A stretch of 64,000 bases of DNA from Desulfopila sp. IMCC35006 (GTDB lineage Bacteria > Desulfobacterota > Desulfobulbia > Desulfobulbales > Desulfocapsaceae), in NCBI RefSeq assembly GCF_005116645.1, contig NZ_SWCM01000016.1:36916-100915 (forward strand), given 5' to 3'. This document shows, piece by piece, positions 27,942-37,176 of this stretch. The notes under the pieces were generated by a model. The model had not been told where the DNA came from and made no database searches. It saw only the letters and a program-made list of their open reading frames with translations. Both the position numbers and the translations under genes were made by a program. Numbering within the stretch: the stretch's first letter is position 1; each line of letters starts with the position of its first letter.

Positions 27942-27989
27942 CAAAAGGGAGTTTTACGCGATCGATACCTCAAATAAAATTCCCTTTTG
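27942..27989. terminator. Inverted repeat after fdhA, likely terminator
   Basis: Fifteen-base arms (CAAAAGGGAGTTTTA and TAAAATTCCCTTTTG) with one mismatch are separated by 18 bases, starting 15 bases after the fdhA stop. The arms' own A and T runs could act in either direction, but no classical U tract follows. Confidence 0.5.
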
Positions 27990-28391
27990 CACTGTAACGG
28001 ACCCAGTTCCCTCTCATTAATACTGCTGATTGCCTTGTACCTTTCATGCTTATACTCCCCGGAATTCGTCACTCTGACTGTTATGTCATGTTCAAATACG
28101 CCACGGGCGAAAAGATACAGATAAAGAGATAACCCCATATACCTCTGGTTTAGTGGTAATCATTAACTTTTCAGAGACCGGGAGCTGAATTTCTTCCGTC
28201 AAATGCAATCGTCAGGCAATACCCCGGATTCCCTGAAAGATTTCGTATCATTTAAGAAAGATAACCGAACCTTGCAAAAAAAAATAAACTGGAGTATTCC
28301 ACTTTCCCGCTGCTTTGTGTAATGTGCAAATCAGTCCTGTTGCTGAAAAGAATCAGCTGTATTGAATATTGTAGTTCAAGGAGATGTTTCG
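27990..28391. other. Intergenic region upstream of ppdK, no gene seen
   Basis: About 400 bases with no supportable gene. It contains one copy of the TTTAGTGGTAATCA motif at 28149-28162 and AT-rich DNA around 28270-28300 that may hold the ppdK promoter. Confidence 0.5.
28149..28162 (+). promoter_or_regulatory. Copy of recurring TTTAGTGGTAATCA motif
   Basis: Exact 14-base match to the motif at 45570 and to the complement of 17014-17027. It is 230 bases upstream of ppdK. TAGTGGTAATCATTA here is near-palindromic, as expected of an operator. Confidence 0.35.
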
Positions 28392-31121
28392 ATGAGTAAA
28401 AAATGGGTGTATCGGTTTACCGAGCTTGATCAGGTTGAAGAGTATGTCGGTGGTTCCTGGGACGACGTTCGGGGCCTGCTGGGCGGCAAAGGGGCCAATC
28501 TTGCCGAGATGGTACGTATCGGGGTACCGGTGCCGGATGGCTTTGTCATTACCACCGAGGCTTGTAATGAATATTTGTCTCTGGGAGAAAAGCTGCCGGA
28601 GGGGTTATGGGAGGAGCTGACGACCTCGCTGAACGAAATAGAGGCGGCAACGGGAAAAACCTTTGGGGATCCGAAAAATCCCCTGTTGCTTTCCTGTCGT
28701 TCGGGGGCCAAGTTTTCCATGCCGGGAATGATGGACACGGTCCTGAATATCGGCATGAATGATGCGACCGTCGCAGGACTGATTGAGAGAACGGGAGACC
28801 CCAGGGTAGCCTACGATCTGTATCGCAGACTGATCCAGATGTTCGGCAGCGTGGTGATGCATATCCCGGACGAAAAATTTGAAGAGGTTATCACCAGAAC
28901 CCGTAAACAGGCAGGGGTGAAGACGGACACGGAACTTACTGCCGAGCACTGGATGGCGGTTACCGAAGAATTCAAAAACATTTTCAGGTTTCATACCCAT
29001 CATCACTTCCCAACGGAACCCTATGCCCAGCTGCAGATGGCAACTGAAGCAGTGTTTATGAGCTGGAACGGTAAGCGTGCTGTCGATTACCGTAACGCCG
29101 CAGGGATCCCCCACGATTTGGGTACCGCAGTCGCTATCGTCACCATGGTCTATGGAAATCTTGGCGATGACAGCGGAACAGGTGTTGCCCTGACCAGAAG
29201 TGGCACGACGGGAGAGCGGAGAATTGAGGGAGATTACCTGACCAACGCCCAGGGAGAGGATGTGGTCGCCGGTATTCGCAAGACCAAGGACCTGTCCGAA
29301 CTCAAAAAAGAGATGCCCGAGGTACACGCGGAGTTTGAGCGGGTGGCGATGTCGCTTGAGAACCATTACCGGGAAATGCAGGATGTTGAGTTCACCATCG
29401 AAAAGGGCAAACTCTGGATGCTGCAGACCAGAGACGGCAAAAGGACCTCTCAGGCCGCAGTAAGAATAGCGGTGGATATGGTTGAGGAAGGGATCATCAC
29501 CAAAGAAGAAGCGCTCATGCGGGTTACCCCCGAAATGCTCGATTTTTTCTTTCATCCGCAATTTGACCCGCAGTCAATAAAGAAGGCCATTCAGGATAAC
29601 AAACTGCTGGCTAAAGGACTCAACGTCTCCCCAGGTGCTGCGGTTGGCATCGTTGCGCTCGACGCGGATCTTGCCGAAATATGGGGCAAGGAAGATGGCA
29701 AGAAGGTCATTATGGTTCGCCCGGAGACGAGGCCGGATGATGTCCACGGCATGCTCGCCGCCCAGGGAATCGTCACCAGCAGGGGCGGCCGGACCAGCCA
29801 CGCGGCCCTGGTTGCCCGCCAGTTCGGTACTCCTGCCGTGGTCGGGGTGGATGATATGGACATCGACCTGACCAGAAGACAGATCACCGTAGGAGACATG
29901 GTGATAAAAGAAGGTGAATGTATCTCTGTTGATGGCACAACCGGGCAAATATTTCTTGGTGAGATTACGACCAAGGAACCTGACATTAAGGACGAATGGC
30001 TTCTCAAGCTTCTTTCCTGGTCCGACGAGTTCCGGACCCTTGGGGTCTGGGCAAATTCTGACTATCCGGTGGATGCATCCCGCGCCAGAGAATATGGCGC
30101 CGAGGGAATTGGCCTGTGCAGGACCGAGCACATGTTCATGGAGAGTGAACGACTCCCCTTTGTGCAGAAGATGATCCTGGCCGAAATGGATGTCCAGCGA
30201 AGTGAGGCCATCAAATCCCTGCTGCCGTACCAGCGTGAAGATTTTGCCGGTCTGTTCAGGGTGATGGATGGCCTGCCGGTGGTGATCAGGCTCATCGACC
30301 CGCCGCTGCATGAATTTCTTCCCGACCATGTCTCCCTGGTCAGAGAGTTGTCGGATCTGAAGATCCAGCTGCAGCATGCGCCAAACCTTGACGCCATAGA
30401 TGATCTGCTCAAGCAGGTACGGACCAAAGAAAAAGTACTGAGCCGGGTCGAAGTCCTGCGGGAAGACAACCCTATGCTTGGCCTGCGCGGAGTGAGACTT
30501 GGCATTCACTTCCCGGAATTACCCCAGATGCAGGTGCGGGCAATTTTTGAGGCGGCATGCCTCGTGACGAGGGAGGGAGTTGATGTGCGGCCTGAGGTCA
30601 TGATCCCTCTCACCAGCCATGTTAACGAGTTGAAGATTCAGCGCGAGTCGCTTGAAAAAGTCGCCAGGCAGGTGATGGAGGAAATGGGGGTTAAGATTGC
30701 CTACAAGTTTGGCACCATGATTGAGATCCCACGGGCGGCACTGACGGCTGACAAGCTGGCCGAATACGCCGAGTTCTTCTCGTTTGGCACCAATGATCTG
30801 ACGCAGACCACCTATGGTATTTCAAGAGATGATGCTGAGTCCGGATTCCTGATTGAATATATGGTTCATGGCATCCTGCCGGACAATCCGTTTGAAACCA
30901 TCGATGCCGAGGGGGTAGGCGAATTGATGCGGATTGCGGTGGAAAAGGGACGAGCAACCAACCCGAATATCAAACTGGGCATCTGCGGGGAACATGGCGG
31001 GGAGGCAAAATCCATTGCCCTGTGCCATAAACTTGGGCTGAATTACGTTTCCTGTTCTCCTTACCGCGTACCTTTGGCCAGGCTGGCTGCGGCAAGAGCG
31101 GCAATTGTGGCCGGGCATTAA
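28392..31121 (+). CDS. ppdK: Pyruvate, phosphate dikinase
   Basis: This 909-residue enzyme interconverts pyruvate + ATP + Pi with PEP + AMP + PPi, linking pyruvate to gluconeogenesis or pyrophosphate use. The N-terminal ATP-binding domain begins with GGKGANLAEM (about 32-41), the swivelling phospho-histidine motif is GGRTSHAALVAR near 470, and the C-terminal PEP/pyruvate barrel ends with the GICGEHGGE catalytic cysteine region. The start at 28392 is chosen for CAAGGAG eight bases upstream rather than the ATG at 28362. A strong intrinsic terminator follows, so it is probably a single-gene unit. Confidence 0.96.
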   Translation: MSKKWVYRFTELDQVEEYVGGSWDDVRGLLGGKGANLAEMVRIGVPVPDGFVITTEACNEYLSLGEKLPEGLWEELTTSLNEIEAATGKTFGDPKNPLLLSCRSGAKFSMPGMMDTVLNIGMNDATVAGLIERTGDPRVAYDLYRRLIQMFGSVVMHIPDEKFEEVITRTRKQAGVKTDTELTAEHWMAVTEEFKNIFRFHTHHHFPTEPYAQLQMATEAVFMSWNGKRAVDYRNAAGIPHDLGTAVAIVTMVYGNLGDDSGTGVALTRSGTTGERRIEGDYLTNAQGEDVVAGIRKTKDLSELKKEMPEVHAEFERVAMSLENHYREMQDVEFTIEKGKLWMLQTRDGKRTSQAAVRIAVDMVEEGIITKEEALMRVTPEMLDFFFHPQFDPQSIKKAIQDNKLLAKGLNVSPGAAVGIVALDADLAEIWGKEDGKKVIMVRPETRPDDVHGMLAAQGIVTSRGGRTSHAALVARQFGTPAVVGVDDMDIDLTRRQITVGDMVIKEGECISVDGTTGQIFLGEITTKEPDIKDEWLLKLLSWSDEFRTLGVWANSDYPVDASRAREYGAEGIGLCRTEHMFMESERLPFVQKMILAEMDVQRSEAIKSLLPYQREDFAGLFRVMDGLPVVIRLIDPPLHEFLPDHVSLVRELSDLKIQLQHAPNLDAIDDLLKQVRTKEKVLSRVEVLREDNPMLGLRGVRLGIHFPELPQMQVRAIFEAACLVTREGVDVRPEVMIPLTSHVNELKIQRESLEKVARQVMEEMGVKIAYKFGTMIEIPRAALTADKLAEYAEFFSFGTNDLTQTTYGISRDDAESGFLIEYMVHGILPDNPFETIDAEGVGELMRIAVEKGRATNPNIKLGICGEHGGEAKSIALCHKLGLNYVSCSPYRVPLARLAAARAAIVAGH

Positions 31122-31190
31122 CTGGCTGTTGCGGAGCTGAACAGAGTGAAGAGAACCAGCTCTGCTCGAGCAAAATAAGGAAAAGAAAAA

Positions 31191-31221
31191 GCCGGCCACC
31201 TGCGAGGTGGTTGGCTTTTTT
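31191..31221 (+). terminator. Rho-independent terminator after ppdK
   Basis: GCCGGCCACCT-GCG-AGGTGGTTGGC forms a strong stem with a three-base loop and is followed by six T residues. Confidence 0.9.
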
Positions 31222-31241
31222 AGTTTTCAAGAGGAAACGGT

Positions 31242-32009
31242 ATGAAAAAACAGCCTATGCCAAGGACAGCTATGGTCAAGGTGCTTGAATTATTGTTTTT
31301 GGCAAGTTCCCTGCTTCTCTCCGGTTGTACCTATTTTGCCAGCCAACCTCTGGACATTCTCTACTATACCGGCGATGCAACTTCACATAAAAACCTGGTT
31401 GTATTTGTCCGGGGCCTTGGCGGCAGCCATCGTTCTTTCGCCGAGGAAGGGATGGTCGAAGCGACCTGGCAACGGGACATTGATGTGGACATGGTGGCCC
31501 CGAACAGTCATTTCGCCTACTACTCTGAGCGCACACTGATTAAACGACTCAGGCAGGATGTGATCCTGCCTGCCAGGAAGAAGGGATACCAAAAAATCTG
31601 GTTGGTCGGCCCTTCTATGGGTGGTCTCGGCTCCCTTCTCTATATAAAAGCACATCCGGAGGAGATTGCCGGCATCTACCTGATAAACCCTTTTCTTGGA
31701 TATGACGAAATAATTAACGAAATCAAAGCACAGGGGGGCCTGCAGCAGTGGCAGCCAGGCGATTATTCTCCCGATAAGGATTGGCAGCGCATGCTCTGGC
31801 ACTGGATAAAAACCGAGGTGGCAGTGCAGAAGACCCCGCCTGTTTATCTCGGCTTCGGCAATGACGACACCTATGTCGAGGCGCAAAAACTCCTGGCAAC
31901 CGCCCTCCCGGCGGATCACATTATCCGCGTGGAAGGTGGGCACGATTATAAGACCTTTAAAATCCTCTGGCTGCAATTTCTCAGAGGGGATGTCAAGTTA
32001 ACCAATTAA
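31242..32009 (+). CDS. Alpha/beta-hydrolase lipoprotein
   Basis: The 255-residue protein starts with a lipoprotein signal peptide (LLFLASSLLLSGC, lipid-bearing Cys near 29) and continues as an alpha/beta hydrolase: VVFVRGLGGSH supplies the oxyanion region, the nucleophile elbow is GPSMGG with Ser near 128, an Asp occurs in GFGNDDTYV, and the catalytic His is in EGGHDYKTF. It is probably anchored at the outer or cytoplasmic membrane facing the periplasm. AGAGGAAACGGT precedes the ATG. The substrate is unknown; esterase or lipase-like activity is possible. It follows the ppdK terminator, so it needs its own promoter. Confidence 0.83.
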   Translation: MKKQPMPRTAMVKVLELLFLASSLLLSGCTYFASQPLDILYYTGDATSHKNLVVFVRGLGGSHRSFAEEGMVEATWQRDIDVDMVAPNSHFAYYSERTLIKRLRQDVILPARKKGYQKIWLVGPSMGGLGSLLYIKAHPEEIAGIYLINPFLGYDEIINEIKAQGGLQQWQPGDYSPDKDWQRMLWHWIKTEVAVQKTPPVYLGFGNDDTYVEAQKLLATALPADHIIRVEGGHDYKTFKILWLQFLRGDVKLTN

Positions 32010-32133
32010 TCAGTCAAATTAACAATATATTTTCATTTCACGAGATAATCCTGCGCTGCGTAAGGCGGCACAAGCCAACACCATGCGAGAGGTGCTCCAA
32101 CAGATGAAGACCAAACAACCATGGGAGGATACG

Positions 32134-33009
32134 ATGCCTACAAAAAATGCGGTTTTGGTTGTATTGCTTGCGCTCTTTCTTCTCTGCGGTTGCGGGAAAA
32201 AGAATTGGCATTCCTCATGGCAGGAAGCGGCTCCGGCATCACGATCGGCTCAAGGGGAGCAGCTGTATGCCGAGGCCCGCAAAAAACTCGACCAAGCGGC
32301 AGACCTTGAAAGCATTATGGCAAGTATGGAGTTACTGCAGCGGGTGGTAACAGCCGATCCCGCGCATCGGGAGGCCCTGGCTTACCTTGGCAATATCCAT
32401 ATACTTCTCGGCACTGCATACACGGCCGACAGAGAAGAAAAAATCGCCCATTTCCACCAGGCAATGAAATATTGTGAACTGTCTATGTATGGCAATCCGC
32501 AATTTCGAACAGCGGTCAAGGGTGGCCAAAAACCTTGGGAAGCAGCCCATACACTCCGGGCAGAAGATGCTCCGGCCATGCTTTTCTGGGTAACAGCCCT
32601 GCAATACGAATTCAAGGAGGGCATGACTCTGCCGGAAAAAATCATCAACGTCGGCTGGCTGAAGTATGGCATAATCTTTCTTAACAGAATCAAACAGGTG
32701 GCGCCTGAATATGGCAATGGTGCGGTAGAGTTTGCCTACAGCATCTGCTACCTGGCCTTGCCGTCTTTCCTTGGCGGCGATACCGATCTGGGCAAGGCCT
32801 ATCTGGAAAAATCGATCGCCAGCGGTAAAGGTTATCTGCTGCCGAGATGGGGCAAAGGCAAGTATTTTTACCAGGTGACAGGCGACCGCCAAAGCGCCCG
32901 CAAAGATCTGCGGTGGGTTGCCAGCCAAAGGCCTGAGGATTACAAGGATCTCTACCCCTGGCGGATATACTTCATTGCCGATGCCAGAGTGCAACTTGAG
33001 GCCCTCTAG
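32134..33009 (+). CDS. TatT-family TRAP-associated lipoprotein
   Basis: The 291-residue product has a signal peptide with lipobox LLCGC and a helical, TPR-like body (YAEARKKLDQAADLESIMASMELLQRVVTADPAHREALAYLGNI, later AFAYSICYLALPSFLGGDTDLGKAYLEKSI) characteristic of the TatT (T component of TRAP transporter) family. TatT is a trimeric periplasmic protein thought to deliver ligands to a TRAP transporter. No TRAP permease or binding protein is nearby, so the partner must lie elsewhere or the protein has another role. GGGAGGATACG before the ATG at 32134 decides the start over the upstream ATG at 32083. Confidence 0.82.
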   Translation: MPTKNAVLVVLLALFLLCGCGKKNWHSSWQEAAPASRSAQGEQLYAEARKKLDQAADLESIMASMELLQRVVTADPAHREALAYLGNIHILLGTAYTADREEKIAHFHQAMKYCELSMYGNPQFRTAVKGGQKPWEAAHTLRAEDAPAMLFWVTALQYEFKEGMTLPEKIINVGWLKYGIIFLNRIKQVAPEYGNGAVEFAYSICYLALPSFLGGDTDLGKAYLEKSIASGKGYLLPRWGKGKYFYQVTGDRQSARKDLRWVASQRPEDYKDLYPWRIYFIADARVQLEAL

Positions 33010-33050
33010 ACGCGAGATGCGCTGCTGCTCCTTTCGCCTCAATGGATTCC

Positions 33051-33090
33051 CCGCTAACTCTGGCACATGACAGAGTGCCAGAGTTAGCGG
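33051..33090. terminator. Perfect 16-bp inverted repeat between convergent genes
   Basis: CCGCTAACTCTGGCAC and its exact complement GTGCCAGAGTTAGCGG surround an eight-base loop. It lies between the TatT gene and the convergent LarA gene. It has no U tract, so it may act as a bidirectional terminator or RNA 3'-end stabiliser. Confidence 0.55.
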
Positions 33091-33257
33091 TCTACAAACT
33101 GGGACGCAGCCCCTGCCAGTTCAATACAACAGGTATGGCAAATTCGGCAAGGCCATCCACATGTTTTTTTGCCGATGATCGGCGGGGTCATGAAATGCAA
33201 GGAAAATGAAACCCAGGAAGATCCTCGACATGGGCTGGGGCTCAGATGCCAGAACGG

Positions 33258-34523
33258 TCAATTGTCGCCGGCGAGCTTGCCTACAACATATGGTCCTTCC
33301 GGGATTACGGCAACTTTTTCATGGCTTTTGAGCAGGTCGTTCACAGTTGCCTGACAGTCTTCAATTTTGATCCCCTGAAATCGTTGTACATCCTCCAGAG
33401 AAAGACCGGGGGAATAGATATAAATTTTTCCGGCATGGGCCAGGGTCTGATAGATATTCTGTGCACACCACTGATCAATAACAAAATTATCCGGGTTGCC
33501 ATGATGCCTGTCAAAATCGGCAGGGGTAGGATTTGAGCGCATAATCGTGCAGAATTCTTCGCTGCCGAGCCCCTCTTCGCAGCCGCATGTGACAAGGATA
33601 GTCCCATTTTCCTTGAGGATATCTCTGGCGGCGATTAAACATTTTGCCACCTGGTAAAACGTTGCATCAAGAGGAAAGCCTCCTGCGGAGGTTATGACCA
33701 GATCCACCTTCTCCGGGAGGACCGCCACCGCATGGCTGGAAACGAGGTCGCATCCGGCCCGGTGGGCAAGGTCATAGTGGCCGGCGAAAACTCCTGCCAG
33801 TTCGCGCTCCTGGTTGATCACGACATTGAGGATAAAATCCACCCCGGCACGTTCCGTCACCTCCATGGCGTACTGGTGAAAGATGTTGTTTTCAAGCCTG
33901 CAGTTTGCCTGTTGCAGCTGATCAATTACCTTGTAGGAGTGCATAAACTTCATCGTCTGAAAACTGGAAATGCCGGGGAGAATGGATTTTCGGCTCCCTG
34001 AAAAACCGGCATAAAAGTGTGGTTCGATCAATCCAGTCAGGATCTTCAGATCAGCATCTAGATAATGGGTGTTGATTTCGATGGGTGCGCCCTCGATTCG
34101 CGCAATTTCCCGGTATTCTTCCTGTTTCTGGCAGTAGTGATTGACGATTCTGTAGTTGTCCATGATGTCTTTACCGACCATGGATTCAAGCTCGGCGCCA
34201 AGGTTTGGTCGATGCATACCCGTTGCAATAAGAATAGTGATGTTCTCTGCAGCAATGCCACTCTCGGTAAGGGTCTGCAGCAGTGGGGGCAGGATAACCT
34301 TGTTGGGTACTGGCCGGGTAATATCAGAGATAACAATACAGGCGTTTTTACGGCCCCGGGCAATTTCTTTCAGAGGAGCGGTTCCAATAGGGTGCAGCAG
34401 TGCATCCCGCACGATAGAGGCAGGGTCGGCAAGTGCTGCGGCCGGCCTGTTTTCGATAAGCTGCGCGGAAGCAGGCAGTTCCAAGCTGATTGTCTCTTTA
34501 CCGCATCGAAGATTGGCTTTCAT
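33258..34523 (-). CDS. larA: LarA-type nickel-pincer alpha-hydroxyacid racemase
   Basis: This 421-residue protein belongs to the lactate racemase LarA family. All four hallmark residues of the nickel-pincer site appear at the expected spacing: H104 (GMHRPN), H169 (IEPHFYAGFSG), the cofactor-bearing lysine K179 (SRKSILPG) and H195 (KFMHSYK). The N-terminal Rossmann-like part contains VISDITRPVPN. LarA homologues act on lactate or other alpha-hydroxy acids, so the substrate is unsettled; lactate is plausible for a sulfate reducer. The start at 34523 is chosen for AAGGAG upstream. The cofactor genes larB, larC and larE are not in the window. Confidence 0.88.
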   Translation of the reverse strand: MKANLRCGKETISLELPASAQLIENRPAAALADPASIVRDALLHPIGTAPLKEIARGRKNACIVISDITRPVPNKVILPPLLQTLTESGIAAENITILIATGMHRPNLGAELESMVGKDIMDNYRIVNHYCQKQEEYREIARIEGAPIEINTHYLDADLKILTGLIEPHFYAGFSGSRKSILPGISSFQTMKFMHSYKVIDQLQQANCRLENNIFHQYAMEVTERAGVDFILNVVINQERELAGVFAGHYDLAHRAGCDLVSSHAVAVLPEKVDLVITSAGGFPLDATFYQVAKCLIAARDILKENGTILVTCGCEEGLGSEEFCTIMRSNPTPADFDRHHGNPDNFVIDQWCAQNIYQTLAHAGKIYIYSPGLSLEDVQRFQGIKIEDCQATVNDLLKSHEKVAVIPEGPYVVGKLAGDN

Positions 34524-34970
34524 AATCGTCTCCTTGTCCACAAATGAAGGTGCCTTGCTCGTTTCTTGCCGGGATATTTTTTGGTTTGTACGCTGGAAAC
34601 TCTTTACTTCATGCTATAAATGCAAACAATCTGCATCCGTAGACTTATAATCCTTCAAGGCCGTGCTGTGAACCTACCGGTGAAAAAGGGCACGACAAAC
34701 AATCCCCCGCAATGGGGTGAGCTCGTTGTTGCGGCCGGATGATCGACGCCAACAGGCGTGCTGCTGTTCGCGCGCGGGTGTTGACGCGATGGCTGAGATT
34801 GCGCTCTCTGCCCGCCTCCCTGCACGTATTTCACTTTGCTTGCCTGAACCGATATATTACAATACCTTCTTTAACAGTACCTGAGATCTTCTTTATCTTG
34901 AAGATCCCGGTTCGAGGGATTTGATCTTTGCCCCCCTTCTCAGTCTTTTATAACCAACAAGGAGACCAGC
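34524..34970. other. Divergent intergenic region, no gene seen
   Basis: This 447-base gap between the leftward LarA gene and the rightward acyl-CoA dehydrogenase gene holds no convincing gene. A dyad GATCTTC-8-GAAGATC at 34885-34906 lies 65 bases before the dehydrogenase start and could be an operator or attenuating hairpin. Confidence 0.5.
34885..34906. promoter_or_regulatory. Inverted repeat upstream of the acyl-CoA dehydrogenase gene
   Basis: GATCTTC and GAAGATC are perfect seven-base arms around TTTATCTT, in the leader of the rubredoxin-fused dehydrogenase. Its role as an operator is inferred from position only. Confidence 0.3.
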
Positions 34971-36302
34971 ATGCTCAATTTCAGCCTGACCCCTGACCAG
35001 CTTGACCTCCAGCAGAAGGCGCGTACCTTTGCACAGCACGAAGTCCTGCCGGTTGCCTGGTACTATGACGAGAAAGATGAACTCCCGATGCAGGTGCTGC
35101 GCAAGGCCTTCGATGCCGGTATGATAGGCAGTGACATTCCAAAGGAATTTGGCGGCCAGGGCTTAACCCTGGTGGATTCGGCTTTGATTACCGAAGAAAT
35201 AGCCGCAGCCTGCCCGGGTCTGGCGACATCGATTTTCGACAGTTCACTTGGCATGGAACCGATCCTGCTCTCGTCGAACACCGGCGCAAAGAACAAATAC
35301 CTCCCGGCAATCGCCAAGGAGTTCAAGCTGGCCGCCTTTGCGACTTCTGAACCGACAATGGGCTCTGACGTGGCAGGGATTCGCTGCACGGCGAAAGCTG
35401 ATGGCGAAGACTATATTCTCAACGGCACAAAGTACTGGATTACCAACGGGGGCGTTGCCGACTATCTCTCCGTCTTTGCCACCATCGACGCCAAGAGTCG
35501 GCACAAGGGCATCTGTGCCTTTCTGGTGGAGACAACTTGGCCGGGAGTCACCATCGGCCGCGCCATCCCCAAGATGGGCCAGCGCTGTTCCAACACCGTG
35601 GGGATCAATTTCAAAGATGTCCGGGTGCCCAGGGCAAATGTTCTGGCACCCCCCGGTGAAGGTTTTGTCCTGGCGATGAAGACCTTCGCCCGAACCCGGC
35701 CGATCATCGGCAGCTTCGGGGTCGGAGCAGCACGGGCGGCATTGGAATATGCTCTTGATTACGCAAAAAAACGACGTGCCTTCGGCATGGAGCTCGGCGC
35801 CTTTCAGGCAATTCAGTTCAAGCTCGCAGAGATGTACCAGAAGGTGGAAACATCTCGCCTGCTGACCTGGAAGGCGGCCTGGGACTCAGACCAGCAAAAA
35901 GACGGCAGAGTGAGCGCCTCGATCAGCAAGCTCTATGCGACGGAAACGGCACTGGAGGTGGTCAATGAGGCCCTGCAGATTTTCGGCGGCTATGGATACA
36001 CCAAGATGTTTCCCATCGAAAAAATCCTGCGCGATGTCCGCCTGCTCCGTATCTATGAGGGAACCAGTGAGATCCAGCGCATTATACTCGCCGACTATCT
36101 GTTCAAAGAGTACCAGCCATCGCTGCCGGCCCTGGAGGACCTGCCGCTGCATCGCCGGCACGATCCCAGCGGCAATACAACCCCGGCTGATGAAAACGTA
36201 TGGCGGTGCAGGATCTGCGGTCACGTCCACTACGGTGACACGGCTCCGGCGGAATGCCCGTTTTGTTTCTTTCCGCAATCGGCCTTCAAAAAAATACAAT
36301 AG
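34971..36302 (+). CDS. Acyl-CoA dehydrogenase fused to a C-terminal rubredoxin-like domain
   Basis: This 443-residue protein carries a full acyl-CoA dehydrogenase (about 1-380): N-terminal helical domain, FAD-contact YWITNG, DYAKKRRAFG and the C-terminal signature IYEGTSEIQR, with E363 at the catalytic-base position used by many ACADs. A short linker leads to a rubredoxin-like iron or zinc knuckle at about 411-440, with cysteines C413/C416 and C429/C432 (CX2C-X12-CX2C, rubrerythrin-type). Ordinary ACADs pass electrons to ETF; the fused rubredoxin suggests internal transfer to iron. ACAAGGAG precedes the ATG. No ETF gene is adjacent. The acyl substrate cannot be deduced. Confidence 0.92.
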   Translation: MLNFSLTPDQLDLQQKARTFAQHEVLPVAWYYDEKDELPMQVLRKAFDAGMIGSDIPKEFGGQGLTLVDSALITEEIAAACPGLATSIFDSSLGMEPILLSSNTGAKNKYLPAIAKEFKLAAFATSEPTMGSDVAGIRCTAKADGEDYILNGTKYWITNGGVADYLSVFATIDAKSRHKGICAFLVETTWPGVTIGRAIPKMGQRCSNTVGINFKDVRVPRANVLAPPGEGFVLAMKTFARTRPIIGSFGVGAARAALEYALDYAKKRRAFGMELGAFQAIQFKLAEMYQKVETSRLLTWKAAWDSDQQKDGRVSASISKLYATETALEVVNEALQIFGGYGYTKMFPIEKILRDVRLLRIYEGTSEIQRIILADYLFKEYQPSLPALEDLPLHRRHDPSGNTTPADENVWRCRICGHVHYGDTAPAECPFCFFPQSAFKKIQ

Positions 36303-36340
36303 CGGCAACGCTCAGCTTGATCATGCCCTGTGTCGGGCCA

Positions 36341-37156
36341 TTATGGCTTCACTCTCCGTGCAAGTGATGCACTGCTGTCTGCCTCGCGCGGAAACCATGG
36401 GAAGAAAGCATTGGTCCTTGCCTTGTAGGCGGCAAATTCAGGATTGCCCCGGTACTTCTCCTCAAGCATCGGAATCCCCGAGACCTTGAGGAGCAGAAAG
36501 GCGATGGTCAGCGGGCTGATCAGGCCATACAGGCCGAACGGCGCGGCCAGGCCGATACAAAAAATGCCCCACCAGAGGGTCGCCTCGCCGAAATAGTTCG
36601 GATGGCGGCTATAGCGCCACAGCCCGTGCAAGATGATCTTCCCTTTGTTCGCCCCTCCCCGTTTAAAAACAGTCAGCTGCCAGTCGCTGATCGCCTCAAA
36701 CAAAAAGCCGATAAAAAAGAGCAGGACGCCAAGAAGATCGCTCCACGCCCAACTGCCGCCCGGTGCCCCGATGGTCAGCAGGATCGGGGTTGCGATCACG
36801 AGAACAACTGCACCCTGCAGCAGGTAGATCTGCAGGAAGCTGCGCCAGATTATAGTATTGCCCCAAGCCTCACGAAATTTGCGGTAACGAAAATCCTCCC
36901 CCCGGCCGCTATGCCTCCCACCGATATGCAGACCAAGGCGCACCCCCCAGAGAGTGAGGAGGACAAGGAGCAGCAAGGGCCGAAAGTGAAGGGTCAGCGC
37001 CCCACTCAAACACCAGGCACCCCAGCAGGCGACAACGAAGGCGGGACCGTAGGCGATATCCACCAGACTGTTGTCCCGGGCCTTCAGGCCGATCACAAAC
37101 ATGCAGCACATAATCCACGCGAGCAGCGCGGCGGCGCTAAGGAAGATGGCGGTCAT
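36341..37156 (-). CDS. DUF1295 (steroid 5-alpha-reductase-like) membrane protein
   Basis: The 271-residue protein has about six or seven hydrophobic helices and the DUF1295 signatures SRHPNYFGEATLWWG (C-terminal half) and DNSLVDIAYGPAFV. This family is related to steroid 5-alpha reductases and isoprenylcysteine methyltransferases, usually predicted to reduce or methylate a lipid. AAGGAG upstream of 37156 decides the start. It is the third gene of a lipocalin-DUF2177-DUF1295 operon; these three families are linked with cyclopropane-fatty-acid and light-stress lipid clusters in other proteobacteria (established association), so a lipid-modification role is a reasonable inference. Confidence 0.87.
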   Translation of the reverse strand: MTAIFLSAAALLAWIMCCMFVIGLKARDNSLVDIAYGPAFVVACWGAWCLSGALTLHFRPLLLLVLLTLWGVRLGLHIGGRHSGRGEDFRYRKFREAWGNTIIWRSFLQIYLLQGAVVLVIATPILLTIGAPGGSWAWSDLLGVLLFFIGFLFEAISDWQLTVFKRGGANKGKIILHGLWRYSRHPNYFGEATLWWGIFCIGLAAPFGLYGLISPLTIAFLLLKVSGIPMLEEKYRGNPEFAAYKARTNAFFPWFPREADSSASLARRVKP

Positions 37157-37176
37157 AATCAGGTTCTCCTTTGCGG

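Noticed and set aside
32266..32274. A TATGCCGAG word inside the TatT gene.
   Set aside because: It is coding (Tyr-Ala-Glu) and isolated; it is not part of the cluster at the right edge.
34739..34924. A 61-codon frame upstream of the acyl-CoA dehydrogenase.
   Set aside because: It has no ribosome binding site and no recognisable protein character; the region is more likely regulatory DNA.
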